Part shown: positions 7,688 to 15,243 of the stretch, in pieces | Position numbering within the stretch: position 1 is the first letter of the stretch | Layout of the letters: the number at the start of each line of letters is the position of its first letter | Assembly: GCA_023443225.1 (NCBI GenBank) | Contig: JAEZVF010000007.1 | Location: 1 to 16,379 of the forward strand | Length of the DNA stretch: 16,379 bases | Direction of reading: 5' to 3' | Source of the DNA: Bacillota bacterium | GTDB taxonomy: Bacteria > Bacillota > Clostridia > Lachnospirales > Lachnospiraceae | Made by a program: the position numbers and the translations under genes | The notes under the pieces: model-generated | What the model was told of the DNA's origin: nothing | What the model saw: only the letters and a program-made list of their open reading frames with translations | Database searches by the model: none

Positions 7688-7841
7688 AAAAACATATAAA
7701 GTCTATAGCGTTGTTATAATAATGGGGATGATTGCAATTTTATATATGTCATATTAATTCATTCATATAGCAATGATTGGAAGAAAAGTTGTAATTCGTC
7801 CTATTTAAGTGGATGGCAAATAATGTGTGGGAGGAATAGAT

Positions 7842-8639
7842 ATGTTTATTGGAAGAATTGAAGGACAGAATTTCGGACTAAACGTAAATGCAATTAATCG
7901 TTCAGTGTCACGTAATACTGATTTTGTGAAAGTTTCAAATCAGCAGGAAAACTTAAGAGATACATTGTTACTTTCTCCAAGGGGGAAAAGGCAAAGTATA
8001 ATTGAACAATTGATGAAGCAAAAGGATCTTATACAAGAAAATAAACAGGCTGCAATAGATTGGTCCGTTGAAAATGGAACAGGTAATATTCAGCAGCTGG
8101 ATGAGTATGACCAGCAGTTGAAAAATATTGATGAACAGATAGCTCAAATTCAGACAGAGCAGGTGGAAGAAGATACAAAAACAAAAGAAGCTGGTGAATC
8201 TTCGATATATGAGAAACCAAAAACTGAAGAAGAGTTCCAGATGAAAAATATGGAAGCTATCACATCGCTGTCATTTGCAACTGATCAGGCAGAAATTATT
8301 TCTTCAGTGCAAAACCAAATGAAAGGCAGAGTTCGTGTATTAGAATCAGAGATTAAAACAGGAAATGGAAATATAGAAAAAAAGTTAGAAGAGGTATCGG
8401 AATTAGAGAAAAATGTTCAGAATTTGACATCTGAAATTACAGGAAAGTTAAAAAATGTAAATGATCAGATTTCACAAATGAATGATGATCAGATTACTAT
8501 ACCAACAGTAGAAGATATAAAAAGCTCAAACGTGGAGCAAGGCATAAGTGTTGAATCGGCGGATTCAATGGAAGAAAAGGAATCCAGTATAAATTCTGTA
8601 CTATCAGAAGAGCGTGTTCAGGCAATTACTGATGATTAA
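7842..8639 (+). CDS. coiled-coil protein of unknown function at the head of the peptide cluster
   Basis: A 265-residue, highly charged, Gln/Glu/Lys-rich protein without signal peptide, membrane segment or cysteine. The N-terminus MFIGRIEGQNFGLNVN is the only non-polar part. Residues from about 40 to 105 (including SPRGKRQSIIEQLMKQKDLI and DEQIAQIQTEQ) and about 140-220 look like long heptad helices, separated by a loop rich in Glu, Thr and Lys; the last 45 residues are acidic and probably disordered. The ATG at 7842 has GGGAGGAA (7829-7836) six bases upstream. I do not recognise a family with a defined job. It lies 92 bases before the protease gene in the same direction, so it may be part of the cluster (scaffold, immunity or regulation) or an unrelated neighbour. 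Confidence 0.75.
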   Translation: MFIGRIEGQNFGLNVNAINRSVSRNTDFVKVSNQQENLRDTLLLSPRGKRQSIIEQLMKQKDLIQENKQAAIDWSVENGTGNIQQLDEYDQQLKNIDEQIAQIQTEQVEEDTKTKEAGESSIYEKPKTEEEFQMKNMEAITSLSFATDQAEIISSVQNQMKGRVRVLESEIKTGNGNIEKKLEEVSELEKNVQNLTSEITGKLKNVNDQISQMNDDQITIPTVEDIKSSNVEQGISVESADSMEEKESSINSVLSEERVQAITDD

Positions 8640-8731
8640 GATGGGATAATATCATAACATAATAGGGAGAGCATAGCATTCAAGTATTTATAGAATTGCT
8701 AAATTCAGATGTCTAAAGGATAGATAAGTTA

Positions 8732-10189
8732 ATGAAAAAGGTTCTTATAGCTGTTATTGATGATGGAATTGATCGGTTATATTTCCCTGAAATATGTAAA
8801 GAAGTGCGCTATCAAGAGGATAATAAACGAAGTTACATAAGTCACGCTACATTTTGCGCAGCTATAATTAAAAAACATGTAAAAGTTCCGGTAGAAATAA
8901 TAAATATCTGTATATTGGATGAGGAAGGCTGTGGGGACATTGCAAACCTTCAAAATGCCTTAGAGTGGTGCTATATAAACAATGTTGATATTATTAATCT
9001 AAGCTTAGGAAGCACTAAGTTATCAGATAGATATTTACTTAAAAAAATAGTAAATGATTTGGCTCAAAAAGGAGTTATATTAGTTTGTGCTTCTGATAAT
9101 ATAGGGAAAGTTACATATCCAGCATGTTTTACAAATGCAATAGGTGTTAAGAGCATACGCGATGGTAGCATAAGTGATGGACAATGGAATTATTTGAATT
9201 ATAACATTGATGGTATAGAAATTGGAGCGTTTTCAGATCATCAATTGTTATTGGGTGGTCAAATAGTAAAGTGTAAGCCTGGATCAAACAGTTATGCAGC
9301 GCCACTAATAACAGCAAGTGTGGCTAATATGTATAAACGCTCCTATACTGTCAGTTATTATAAAGAAAGATTATATTCAGTATCTAATGAGAAATTTGTA
9401 ACTATATTCAATAGATCTACCAGACTTGATTGGATACAAAAAGCGACACTGTTAATTATATCTGAAGAAATATCTTCTTTAGTAATTGAAAAAAATCATG
9501 ACATTGATTTGGAACTAATTAGTATAAGTAACTTAGACATGGCAGTAGCTAGATTAAGATCCATTAATACCAAAAGTGCAGTGATACTATATAGTGAGAA
9601 GCCTATTAATAGTTCTTTGCGTAATCAAATAACAAGATTAAGTTATGAAAAAAAATTGGAAATTATATACCTTGATAAATTGAATTATAAACTCAATGAT
9701 TATTGGAGAATCAACTCAAAATATTGGTTTCCTCTTACGACTAAAGAGGTTAAAAAATATAGCACAGCATCGGAGTCAAATAGCCCTATAATATGTATTG
9801 AGTGTAGTGATGTTTTGCTTTTAATGGAATTAACGGACCTGCTAAGACATGAGTTTTTTTTAGAAAATTATCAAGTGTTGCTAATAGCTAATAATCCTCT
9901 ATTAACGATAATTGATTCTTTTTTTATAGAATTTGATATGTTTATCACTGGATTATATACTAGTTATTTCAGTTTACTAGAAGATAAATTTGAGCATGAT
10001 GTTGTTTTTGTAGCAGTGGATACTAGTATTCGTATTAAAAATTGTGATTTGTATATTTTGATAAGCAATTCATACTTTGAATTTAAATATGAATTAGTGT
10101 CAGAGTTTAAAAGAGTTGAATTTACCGAGAGTGATACAAGCAATATTGCTAAAAAAATTTATCATGAAATTATAAATATCATATCGTGA
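8732..10189 (+). CDS. cytoplasmic subtilisin-like (S8) protease with a TIGR04066-like C-terminal domain
   Basis: A 485-residue protein. Residues 1-205 form a compact subtilase with all key residues: D10 in AVIDDGID, H38 in ISHATFCAAII, oxyanion N123 in VCASDN, and S187 in GSNSYAAP, where most subtilases have GTSMAAP. There is no signal peptide or propeptide, so it should act inside the cell, most likely cutting the leader from the precursor encoded 61 bases downstream. Residues 235-485 resemble the TIGR04066-like protein at 11898: AVIL..., LSYEKKLEIIYLDKL and SPIICIE...LLRHEFFLENYQVLLI align with its GVIL..., LSEKKEIILTRKL and KPVIIVMG...LIRDIFLNNGYKVTQI. The start ATG at 8732 has AAAGGATAG 8 bases upstream. 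A protease of this type near CcpM genes is known; the fusion is my reading. Confidence 0.85.
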   Translation: MKKVLIAVIDDGIDRLYFPEICKEVRYQEDNKRSYISHATFCAAIIKKHVKVPVEIINICILDEEGCGDIANLQNALEWCYINNVDIINLSLGSTKLSDRYLLKKIVNDLAQKGVILVCASDNIGKVTYPACFTNAIGVKSIRDGSISDGQWNYLNYNIDGIEIGAFSDHQLLLGGQIVKCKPGSNSYAAPLITASVANMYKRSYTVSYYKERLYSVSNEKFVTIFNRSTRLDWIQKATLLIISEEISSLVIEKNHDIDLELISISNLDMAVARLRSINTKSAVILYSEKPINSSLRNQITRLSYEKKLEIIYLDKLNYKLNDYWRINSKYWFPLTTKEVKKYSTASESNSPIICIECSDVLLLMELTDLLRHEFFLENYQVLLIANNPLLTIIDSFFIEFDMFITGLYTSYFSLLEDKFEHDVVFVAVDTSIRIKNCDLYILISNSYFEFKYELVSEFKRVEFTESDTSNIAKKIYHEIINIIS

Positions 10190-10204
10190 TAAGGCACAAA
10201 AGCT

Positions 10205-10225
10205 ATTTAATGATTTATATTAAAT
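10205..10225. promoter_or_regulatory. inverted repeat upstream of the precursor gene
   Basis: ATTTAAT (10205-10211) and ATTAAAT (10219-10225) are exact inverted copies around a 7-base spacer, 26 bases before the precursor start. It may be a regulator site or part of a weak AT-rich promoter for separate transcription of the precursor. Because it is pure A/T, chance is a real alternative. Confidence 0.25.
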
Positions 10226-10250
10226 AAATACTAAAGAAGGGAGACTCATT

Positions 10251-10403
10251 ATGAAAAAACTTGGTAAGAGAGTGGCTATGGAAGAGAAGAGCTTAAAAGC
10301 ATACGCTTTCTGTGTATGCAGCAACTGTCCATGTGGACCAACAACTTCAAGTCCTCAAACTTCCTCTGCTAAATCAGCAGATTCAAGCAGTCGGGCGCGT
10401 TAG
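10251..10403 (+). CDS. Cys-rich RiPP precursor peptide, CLI_3235 family
   Basis: A 50-residue peptide that begins MKKLGKRVAMEEKSLKAYAF, a charged leader-like part, followed by the core CVCSNCPCG with four cysteines (C21, C23, C26, C28) in a CxCxxCxC pattern, and a Ser/Thr-rich tail without cysteine. A strong ribosome site, GAAGGGAG, lies 7 bases before the ATG. The MKKLGK start, the SLKAYA(F)C junction and the Cys cluster fit what I remember of CLI_3235-type (TIGR04065) clostridial precursors, which occur beside CcpM. It lies directly before the maturase gene and is separated from it by a hairpin, the usual place for a precursor. Thioether or other radical-mediated crosslinks on the cysteines are the expected modification, but the bond type and the cleavage site (perhaps near A19-F20) are not known. 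Confidence 0.88.
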   Translation: MKKLGKRVAMEEKSLKAYAFCVCSNCPCGPTTSSPQTSSAKSADSSSRAR

Positions 10404-10412
10404 TTGAAACCG

Positions 10413-10458
10413 AGGATTACCACTCGATTTATTTGAGTGGTAATCCTTAAGCTTTTTT
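10413..10458 (+). terminator. strong hairpin terminator/attenuator between precursor and maturase
   Basis: GGATTACCACTC (10414-10425) pairs perfectly with GAGTGGTAATCC (10435-10446) around a 9-base loop; one further A-T pair extends the stem to 13 bp. TTAAGCTTTTTT follows (10447-10458), so the T run starts 6 bases after the stem. The position 10 bases after the precursor stop suggests partial termination, which would make far more precursor mRNA than enzyme mRNA, and 3' protection of the short transcript. The ribosome site of the next gene follows at once. Confidence 0.75.
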
Positions 10459-10468
10459 GGAGGTAATA

Positions 10469-11896
10469 ATGGAAGAAAAACCATTTGTACACTTATTTGA
10501 AACACCTAAAAACCAATATATTTATGATTTCAATACAAATGCTATATTAAGAGTAAATGATTCAATTTACAATTCATTAAAAAATAATAATACAGAAAAC
10601 ATATTAGAAGATTTGGATGTACTCAAAAGAAGTGGATTTTTGAAAAAGGATCATTGGAAGAAAATAGAACACCCTTCTTCACGCTTTTTTGAAACATACT
10701 TAAAAGGTTCGCTAAAATCAATAACATTACAAGTGACACAACAATGTAATTTAAGATGTCATTATTGTCCTTATTCTGGCTCTTATTATAATCGAGAACA
10801 TAATAATAAAAAAATGTCATTAGAAATGTCTAAAGAAATTGTAGATTTTTACATTATGCATTCTTATGACATTCCAGAATTACAATTTGGATTTTATGGT
10901 GGTGAACCACTTTTGGAGTTTGAATTAATAAAAAAGATTATTACATATATTGAAAAGAGAGCATTTGGTAAAAAAGTATCATATCGCATGACAACAAATG
11001 CTACACTTTTAACAGAAGAAATAGTAGACTATTTAGTTGACAAAAAATTTATATTGACAATAAGTTTGGACGGTCCCAAAGAGTATCATAATCGAAATCG
11101 TTTAAATGTTAATGATAAAGGAACCTTTGATGTTGTAATGAAAAATATCGAGATGATTCAGCAGCGCCATCCTGAGGCTGTTGACTTTTTAGCGTTTAAT
11201 TGTGTCATAGATCCTAAGAATGATTTGAAATATTTAAACGATTTTTTTCAAGAAAATGATATTTTAAATAACCATCTGGTTATGTTTAACAAGATTGCTC
11301 GAGAAGGAATTAAGGATGAAAACGCTTATATAGAGGACGAAGCATATCAACAACGTTATTCTTATGAACATTTTAAGTTGCTATATAGTAAAACATATAA
11401 GGATAAGGGCATAGAAGTTTCTCATATTGTTACATCATATTACGAACAGTTGAAACGGGATATTTGGGAACGGGGAACCTCCAGTCTGGTTGAAAATTCA
11501 TCACATCCGGGTGGTCCCTGTCTTACAGGTTGCCATAAATTATTTGTAAATATATATGGAAGCTTTTATCCATGTGAGAGAGTAAGCGAATGTTCGAATG
11601 ATATGAAAATAGGAAATATTTCTACTGGTTTTGATTATGACAAGGCTAGGCACTTATTAAATATTGCGCAATTGACGGAGGGGCAGTGTATTGATTGCTG
11701 GGCTGCCAAATTTTGTTTTTTATGTGCGCAACATGCCGATACAGGTAGTGGTATCAGCAGAGATAAGAAATTACAGCATTGTAGCGGAGTTCGATTTGAA
11801 GTGGAGGAATTATTAAAGGATTACTGCTTGATTTGTGAAAAAAATGGTTTTAAAGAAGATACCGTTTATTTAACTGAAGTACATAAGGGAGACTAA
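10469..11896 (+). CDS. ccpM: CcpM-type radical SAM/SPASM peptide maturase
   Basis: A 475-residue cytoplasmic iron-sulfur enzyme that should modify the Cys-rich precursor encoded just upstream. Residues 5-60 resemble a small winged, RRE-like peptide-binding segment. The radical SAM domain carries C93, C97 and C100 (CNLRCHYC) for the catalytic 4Fe-4S cluster, then GFYGGEPL for SAM binding and TISLDGP. The C-terminal SPASM region has many cysteines for auxiliary clusters: C351, C355, C369, C375, C407, C410, C416, C419, C438, with a further CxxC at C453 and C456. Layout and neighbours fit TIGR04068 (Cys-rich peptide radical SAM maturase CcpM). The ATG at 10469 has GGAGG (10459-10463) 5 bases upstream. 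The next gene starts two bases after its stop, which suggests translational coupling. The reaction (likely thioether formation) is inferred from related SPASM enzymes. Confidence 0.92.
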   Translation: MEEKPFVHLFETPKNQYIYDFNTNAILRVNDSIYNSLKNNNTENILEDLDVLKRSGFLKKDHWKKIEHPSSRFFETYLKGSLKSITLQVTQQCNLRCHYCPYSGSYYNREHNNKKMSLEMSKEIVDFYIMHSYDIPELQFGFYGGEPLLEFELIKKIITYIEKRAFGKKVSYRMTTNATLLTEEIVDYLVDKKFILTISLDGPKEYHNRNRLNVNDKGTFDVVMKNIEMIQQRHPEAVDFLAFNCVIDPKNDLKYLNDFFQENDILNNHLVMFNKIAREGIKDENAYIEDEAYQQRYSYEHFKLLYSKTYKDKGIEVSHIVTSYYEQLKRDIWERGTSSLVENSSHPGGPCLTGCHKLFVNIYGSFYPCERVSECSNDMKIGNISTGFDYDKARHLLNIAQLTEGQCIDCWAAKFCFLCAQHADTGSGISRDKKLQHCSGVRFEVEELLKDYCLICEKNGFKEDTVYLTEVHKGD

Positions 11897-11897
11897 T

Positions 11898-12974
11898 ATG
11901 ACTAGAAAAGGTATGCTTTTGTATCCCTACGACATTACAAGTTTACATTTTATTTTCCATAGTGAAAATCTTGCCAATATTAGCATTACTTCTGTAGTAT
12001 CTCCGGCTGGTTGGGGTTACGTTGGGGAGGATGCGGGCGCTAAAATTGGTATTTGTACTGGGATAAAAGTAAATGATGATTTTGAAATTAGTTTGAAGAA
12101 TGTTAGTGGAGTTATTCTTGCTGAGTCCATTTTGGATTTAGAAGATGAGCATTTTGAGTACATTATCAAGATAGCACTAAGTGAAAAAAAAGAAATAATA
12201 CTTACTCGAAAATTGAGTAATTACTTATTAAGAAAGTACTCAAATGAGCTTGTTGATTTGTGCCATAATAAAAAAATTGATGTTGAGTTACGTCCAGAAA
12301 AGATGCTGTACAATATTGATAAACCCGTAATTATTGTAATGGGTTCCGGCAACAGGTGTAATAAATTTGATGTACAACTCTTGATACGAGATATTTTTTT
12401 GAATAATGGGTACAAAGTGACACAAATTGGAAGTAAACCATTTTCAGAATATTATGGATTTTATAATTTTCCCCAGGATATTTTGAATAATGAATTAAGT
12501 TTAACGGAAAAAGTTCAATATTTTAACCGGTTAGTTTATCAACTGGACATCCATGAGAATTCGGATGTCATTGTTATAGGTGTTCCAGGAGGCATTGAGC
12601 CATTTGATGAAAAGTATAACAATGATTTTGGCACAATTAATTATATTGTATCTAATGCGGTTAATGCTGATTTTGTTGTTTTTAATAGCGTATTCACAGA
12701 TTATTCGGAAAAGTATTTTTCTTCTTTATATAATACTCTGAAGTACAAATTTCATTATAATCTTGATTGCATTTTTTTATCTAATTGCCACATTAATTGG
12801 GATGCAACAGATGACTTCCAAACCCTTATATATACTATACTGGATCAAGAACTTGTCTGCGCTGAAGCCAAGCATTCGGGTGCATATTCAGTGTATAACA
12901 ATGGGGATACAAACCGCTTCGAAAAGAAATTGCTTGAAACGCTTATTGGTTATGGAGAATACGAAAATATATAA
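11898..12974 (+). CDS. peptide maturation system protein, TIGR04066 family
   Basis: This 358-residue soluble protein of unknown biochemical role starts MTRKGMLLYPYD, with PAGWGYVGEDAG at 36-47. From residue 143 comes an NTPase-like core: a strand VIIVMGSGNRCNKFDVQ that sits where a P-loop would be, a helix, NGYKVTQIGSKPF, and a second strand SDVIVIGVPGG (222-232) like a Walker B segment. The P-loop is degenerate (K156 without the preceding Gly or the following Ser/Thr), so nucleotide binding is doubtful. I recognise it as the TIGR04066 family, found with CcpM and CLI_3235-type precursors. The ATG at 11898 has GGGAG 6 bases upstream. It is tightly packed between ccpM and the ACP-like gene, so it belongs to the maturation complex. 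It resembles the C-terminal half of the protease at 8732. Confidence 0.85.
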   Translation: MTRKGMLLYPYDITSLHFIFHSENLANISITSVVSPAGWGYVGEDAGAKIGICTGIKVNDDFEISLKNVSGVILAESILDLEDEHFEYIIKIALSEKKEIILTRKLSNYLLRKYSNELVDLCHNKKIDVELRPEKMLYNIDKPVIIVMGSGNRCNKFDVQLLIRDIFLNNGYKVTQIGSKPFSEYYGFYNFPQDILNNELSLTEKVQYFNRLVYQLDIHENSDVIVIGVPGGIEPFDEKYNNDFGTINYIVSNAVNADFVVFNSVFTDYSEKYFSSLYNTLKYKFHYNLDCIFLSNCHINWDATDDFQTLIYTILDQELVCAEAKHSGAYSVYNNGDTNRFEKKLLETLIGYGEYENI

Positions 12975-12985
12975 GGAGAAGTTCA

Positions 12986-13237
12986 ATGGATCATAATGAG
13001 ATTATCACACAATTGCATGAAATTATTGCTCAGGTAAAAGCTCCACCTACCAAAGATTTGGATTATGAAAATCTTTTTTCTTCACGCTGGGAATTTGAAC
13101 CCAGAGATTTGGTTTATTTTTTTATACTAATTGAAGATAATCTTGGTGTAAGATTTTCAGCAGAATTAATTAATGATTTCACTTTTTTTACCTTGAAAAA
13201 CATTGCGAACGAAGTTGAAAAATTAAACGTGGAGTGA
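12986..13237 (+). CDS. acyl-carrier-related protein of the peptide maturation system
   Basis: An 83-residue, acidic, helical protein with the size and pattern of an acyl carrier protein: a first helix up to about 18, then YENLFSSRWEFEPRDLVYFFILIEDNLGVRF, which parallels the 'LF..LGLDSLDLVELIMALEEEFGV' stretch of true carriers. The Ser that would take phosphopantetheine falls at E38-P39 here, so it probably cannot carry an acyl chain; S32 and S33 lie too early. I assign it to the ACP-related family seen in CcpM loci (TIGR04069). The ribosome site AAGGAG lies 7 bases before the ATG. The gene overlaps or touches its neighbours closely, and its stop is two bases before the exporter start. It may act as a scaffold or substrate chaperone for the maturase. 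Confidence 0.82.
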   Translation: MDHNEIITQLHEIIAQVKAPPTKDLDYENLFSSRWEFEPRDLVYFFILIEDNLGVRFSAELINDFTFFTLKNIANEVEKLNVE

Positions 13238-13239
13238 TA

Positions 13240-14889
13240 ATGGATGAACGAAAAAACATTAAAAAACTGTTGCGTTTACTTTTAACTTATAAAAAAAAAA
13301 TAGCTATAATTATTTTGAGTGTTTTAATGTCAACGGGGTTAAATTGCTATATTCCAATAATAAATAAAAGAATAATGGATGAGGGTTTTATAGGAAAAGA
13401 CTTCAATATCTTGATAAAATTATCTCTATTAATGCTTCTTTTCAATGTTTTGATGACTTTAATTGATTTATATAAAGAAAATTTACGGATTGATATTCAA
13501 GGCAATATAGAAATTGAACTTAAAAAAGAGGTGTTTCGTCATATTACTAAAATAAAGATGGAATACCTTGGAAATCTTAATAATACCGAGTTGTGTATGA
13601 ACATAAACACGGATGCAGCTAGTATGGCCAATATTGCTGATGAAAACATGCTTTTTGTAATTTCAAAAGTTTTCACAATATTAGGCGGTATTATTGGATT
13701 GTTTTATATAAGCTGGCATCTGACATTAATCGTATTAATTTTTATTCCTTTTAAGTATATTATAATTACTTTTTTTTCTAAGTTTAGAAATAAGCTTATG
13801 TCTAAATATATTGAAAGTATTCAATCCTATGCAAGATGGTTTAGCGTTACGATAGCGGGAATGAAAGAAATTAGGGTTTTTAATGTTTATCAGCAGAAAG
13901 AAAAAGAGTTTGAACAAAAAATTGATGAAAGTATTAAATATAACAAATTAATGAATTTTGTCAATGAAGAAAATCAGGCTGCCGATAGCTTATTGGTGAC
14001 AATTTTAAGCACTATTTTATATATTGTAGGTGCGAAAATGATTTTTAATTACCAGCTATCTATTGGAAGTATTTTTGCATTTATAACGTATAGCTCGTAT
14101 GTAACCAATCCAATATCAGCAATAATAAGTATAAAATATTATTTATCAGGGATTCTTCCTTCTGCAAAAAGATATTATGATTTTATGGATTTGGCTGAAG
14201 AAGACTATACAAAAGGAGGACAATATTTACTATTTGGTAAAGACATCTTATTTCAAAATGTGACATTTTTTTATAATAGGGAGTTCCCACTATTTGAAAA
14301 TATTAATTTGAGTTTTTCAAGAGGAGAGAAGATAGCAATAATCGGAAAGAATGGTGTTGGTAAAACATCAATTATAGAAATCTTATTACGCTTTTATGAT
14401 AAAAAATCCGGAAACATAAAAATGGATGGTATTGATATTGAAATGATACCGTTAAGGGACTATAGGATGCTCTTTTCGATAGTAAGCCAAGAAATTTATT
14501 TATTCAATGATAGTATATTTAATAATATTTGTTTATATCAGGATATGAATTCCAATAGTGTTTTCCAAGCTATAGAGGATAGTGGACTTAAGGCATTTGT
14601 AGATACCCATTCTATGGATTATATGGTAGGGGAAAATGGGTCAAGGCTTTCAGGAGGACAAAAGCAAAAGGTCGCATTGGCAAGAGCTTTGTTAAGTGAT
14701 AGCCCCATAATTGTTTTTGATGAAGCAACTTCTAACATGGATACGCACTCAGAAAATCAAATAAATAATTTGTTAACGACAAGATTAAGTGAAAAAATAG
14801 TCATAATAATATCACATAGAACCGATATTTTAGATGTCGTTGATAAGATTTATCTTTTAAAGGATGGAGGTGTAGTACAAACGAAATAG
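13240..14889 (+). CDS. ABC transporter, fused permease and ATPase, probable peptide exporter
   Basis: A 549-residue half-transporter. The first 320 residues hold six membrane segments of the type-1 exporter fold, and the C-terminal ATPase has the Walker A motif GKNGVGKT (369-376), the signature LSGGQ (470-474), Walker B with D494-E495 in VFDEAT, and H526 in ISHR. It should work as a homodimer that exports the mature peptide. It lacks the N-terminal C39 peptidase of many bacteriocin exporters, so leader removal must be done by another enzyme, most simply the S8 protease of this cluster. The ATG at 13240 has GGAG (13231-13234) 5 bases before it, inside the preceding gene's end; a GTG at 13234 in the same frame is possible. 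No family subtype beyond general peptide/multidrug exporter can be given. Confidence 0.9.
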   Translation: MDERKNIKKLLRLLLTYKKKIAIIILSVLMSTGLNCYIPIINKRIMDEGFIGKDFNILIKLSLLMLLFNVLMTLIDLYKENLRIDIQGNIEIELKKEVFRHITKIKMEYLGNLNNTELCMNINTDAASMANIADENMLFVISKVFTILGGIIGLFYISWHLTLIVLIFIPFKYIIITFFSKFRNKLMSKYIESIQSYARWFSVTIAGMKEIRVFNVYQQKEKEFEQKIDESIKYNKLMNFVNEENQAADSLLVTILSTILYIVGAKMIFNYQLSIGSIFAFITYSSYVTNPISAIISIKYYLSGILPSAKRYYDFMDLAEEDYTKGGQYLLFGKDILFQNVTFFYNREFPLFENINLSFSRGEKIAIIGKNGVGKTSIIEILLRFYDKKSGNIKMDGIDIEMIPLRDYRMLFSIVSQEIYLFNDSIFNNICLYQDMNSNSVFQAIEDSGLKAFVDTHSMDYMVGENGSRLSGGQKQKVALARALLSDSPIIVFDEATSNMDTHSENQINNLLTTRLSEKIVIIISHRTDILDVVDKIYLLKDGGVVQTK

Positions 14890-15243
14890 ATTTAAGTTGT
14901 TAATTAAAGTGTATATTCGGTTGGTGTTTTATAATCATTAGGAAGTTAAAAAAGATATAACAATCCACAGAAATGGATGGATTTTGTATCATTTTCCTCC
15001 CACTTTTGGGTCTCTTCCAGGATTTTGGAATTAGAAGTATTCATTGCTTACTTTACAAGTGTTTGAAATCCGTTAAGCTTAATGATTCAATGTTTTGTGA
15101 TTATGAAATTTCAGACAAAGAAAACATGGTTACAGGCAAGAATAGGTATATTAATCAGCCTTCTTGTTATAATAGAATAAAATTTAGAGGCAGAGCTAAT
15201 GATCTATTAAGACTAAAACTAAAGATTGGAGGAACTTATTATT
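14890..15243. other. intergenic region between the exporter and agrD
   Basis: About 350 AT-rich bases. A weak hairpin AATCCA/TGGATT (14962-14967 with 14978-14983) followed by TT may end the cluster transcript. TATAAT at 15168-15173 is a possible -10 for agrD without a good -35 box. A 95-codon open frame at 14973-15260 lacks a ribosome site and family features and overlaps agrD, so I leave it out. On the minus strand 14950-14918 reads NDYKTPTEYTL before a stop, which resembles the tail of an IS transposase, but this is too short to call. Confidence 0.4.

Larger units (their letters stand above)
7147..7841. promoter_or_regulatory. divergent regulatory region between the regulatory operon and the peptide cluster
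   Basis: About 690 bases without a convincing gene must hold the promoters of both divergent units. Besides the features listed separately it contains an extended -10 TGGTATAAT (7558-7566), a 12-base palindrome GAATTGCAATTC (7575-7586) whose core ATTGCAATT recurs at 7731-7739, and a TATAAT at 7715-7720 that is the best placed -10 for the 7842 gene. None has a good -35 box, which fits promoters that need an activator. The only long open frame (7190-7390, minus) has no family features and overlaps the structured segment, so I do not call it a gene. Confidence 0.5.

Noticed and set aside
14918..14950. Minus-strand NDYKTPTEYTL, similar to the end of an IS transposase
   Set aside because: Only about 11 residues, no preceding coding frame and no terminal repeats.
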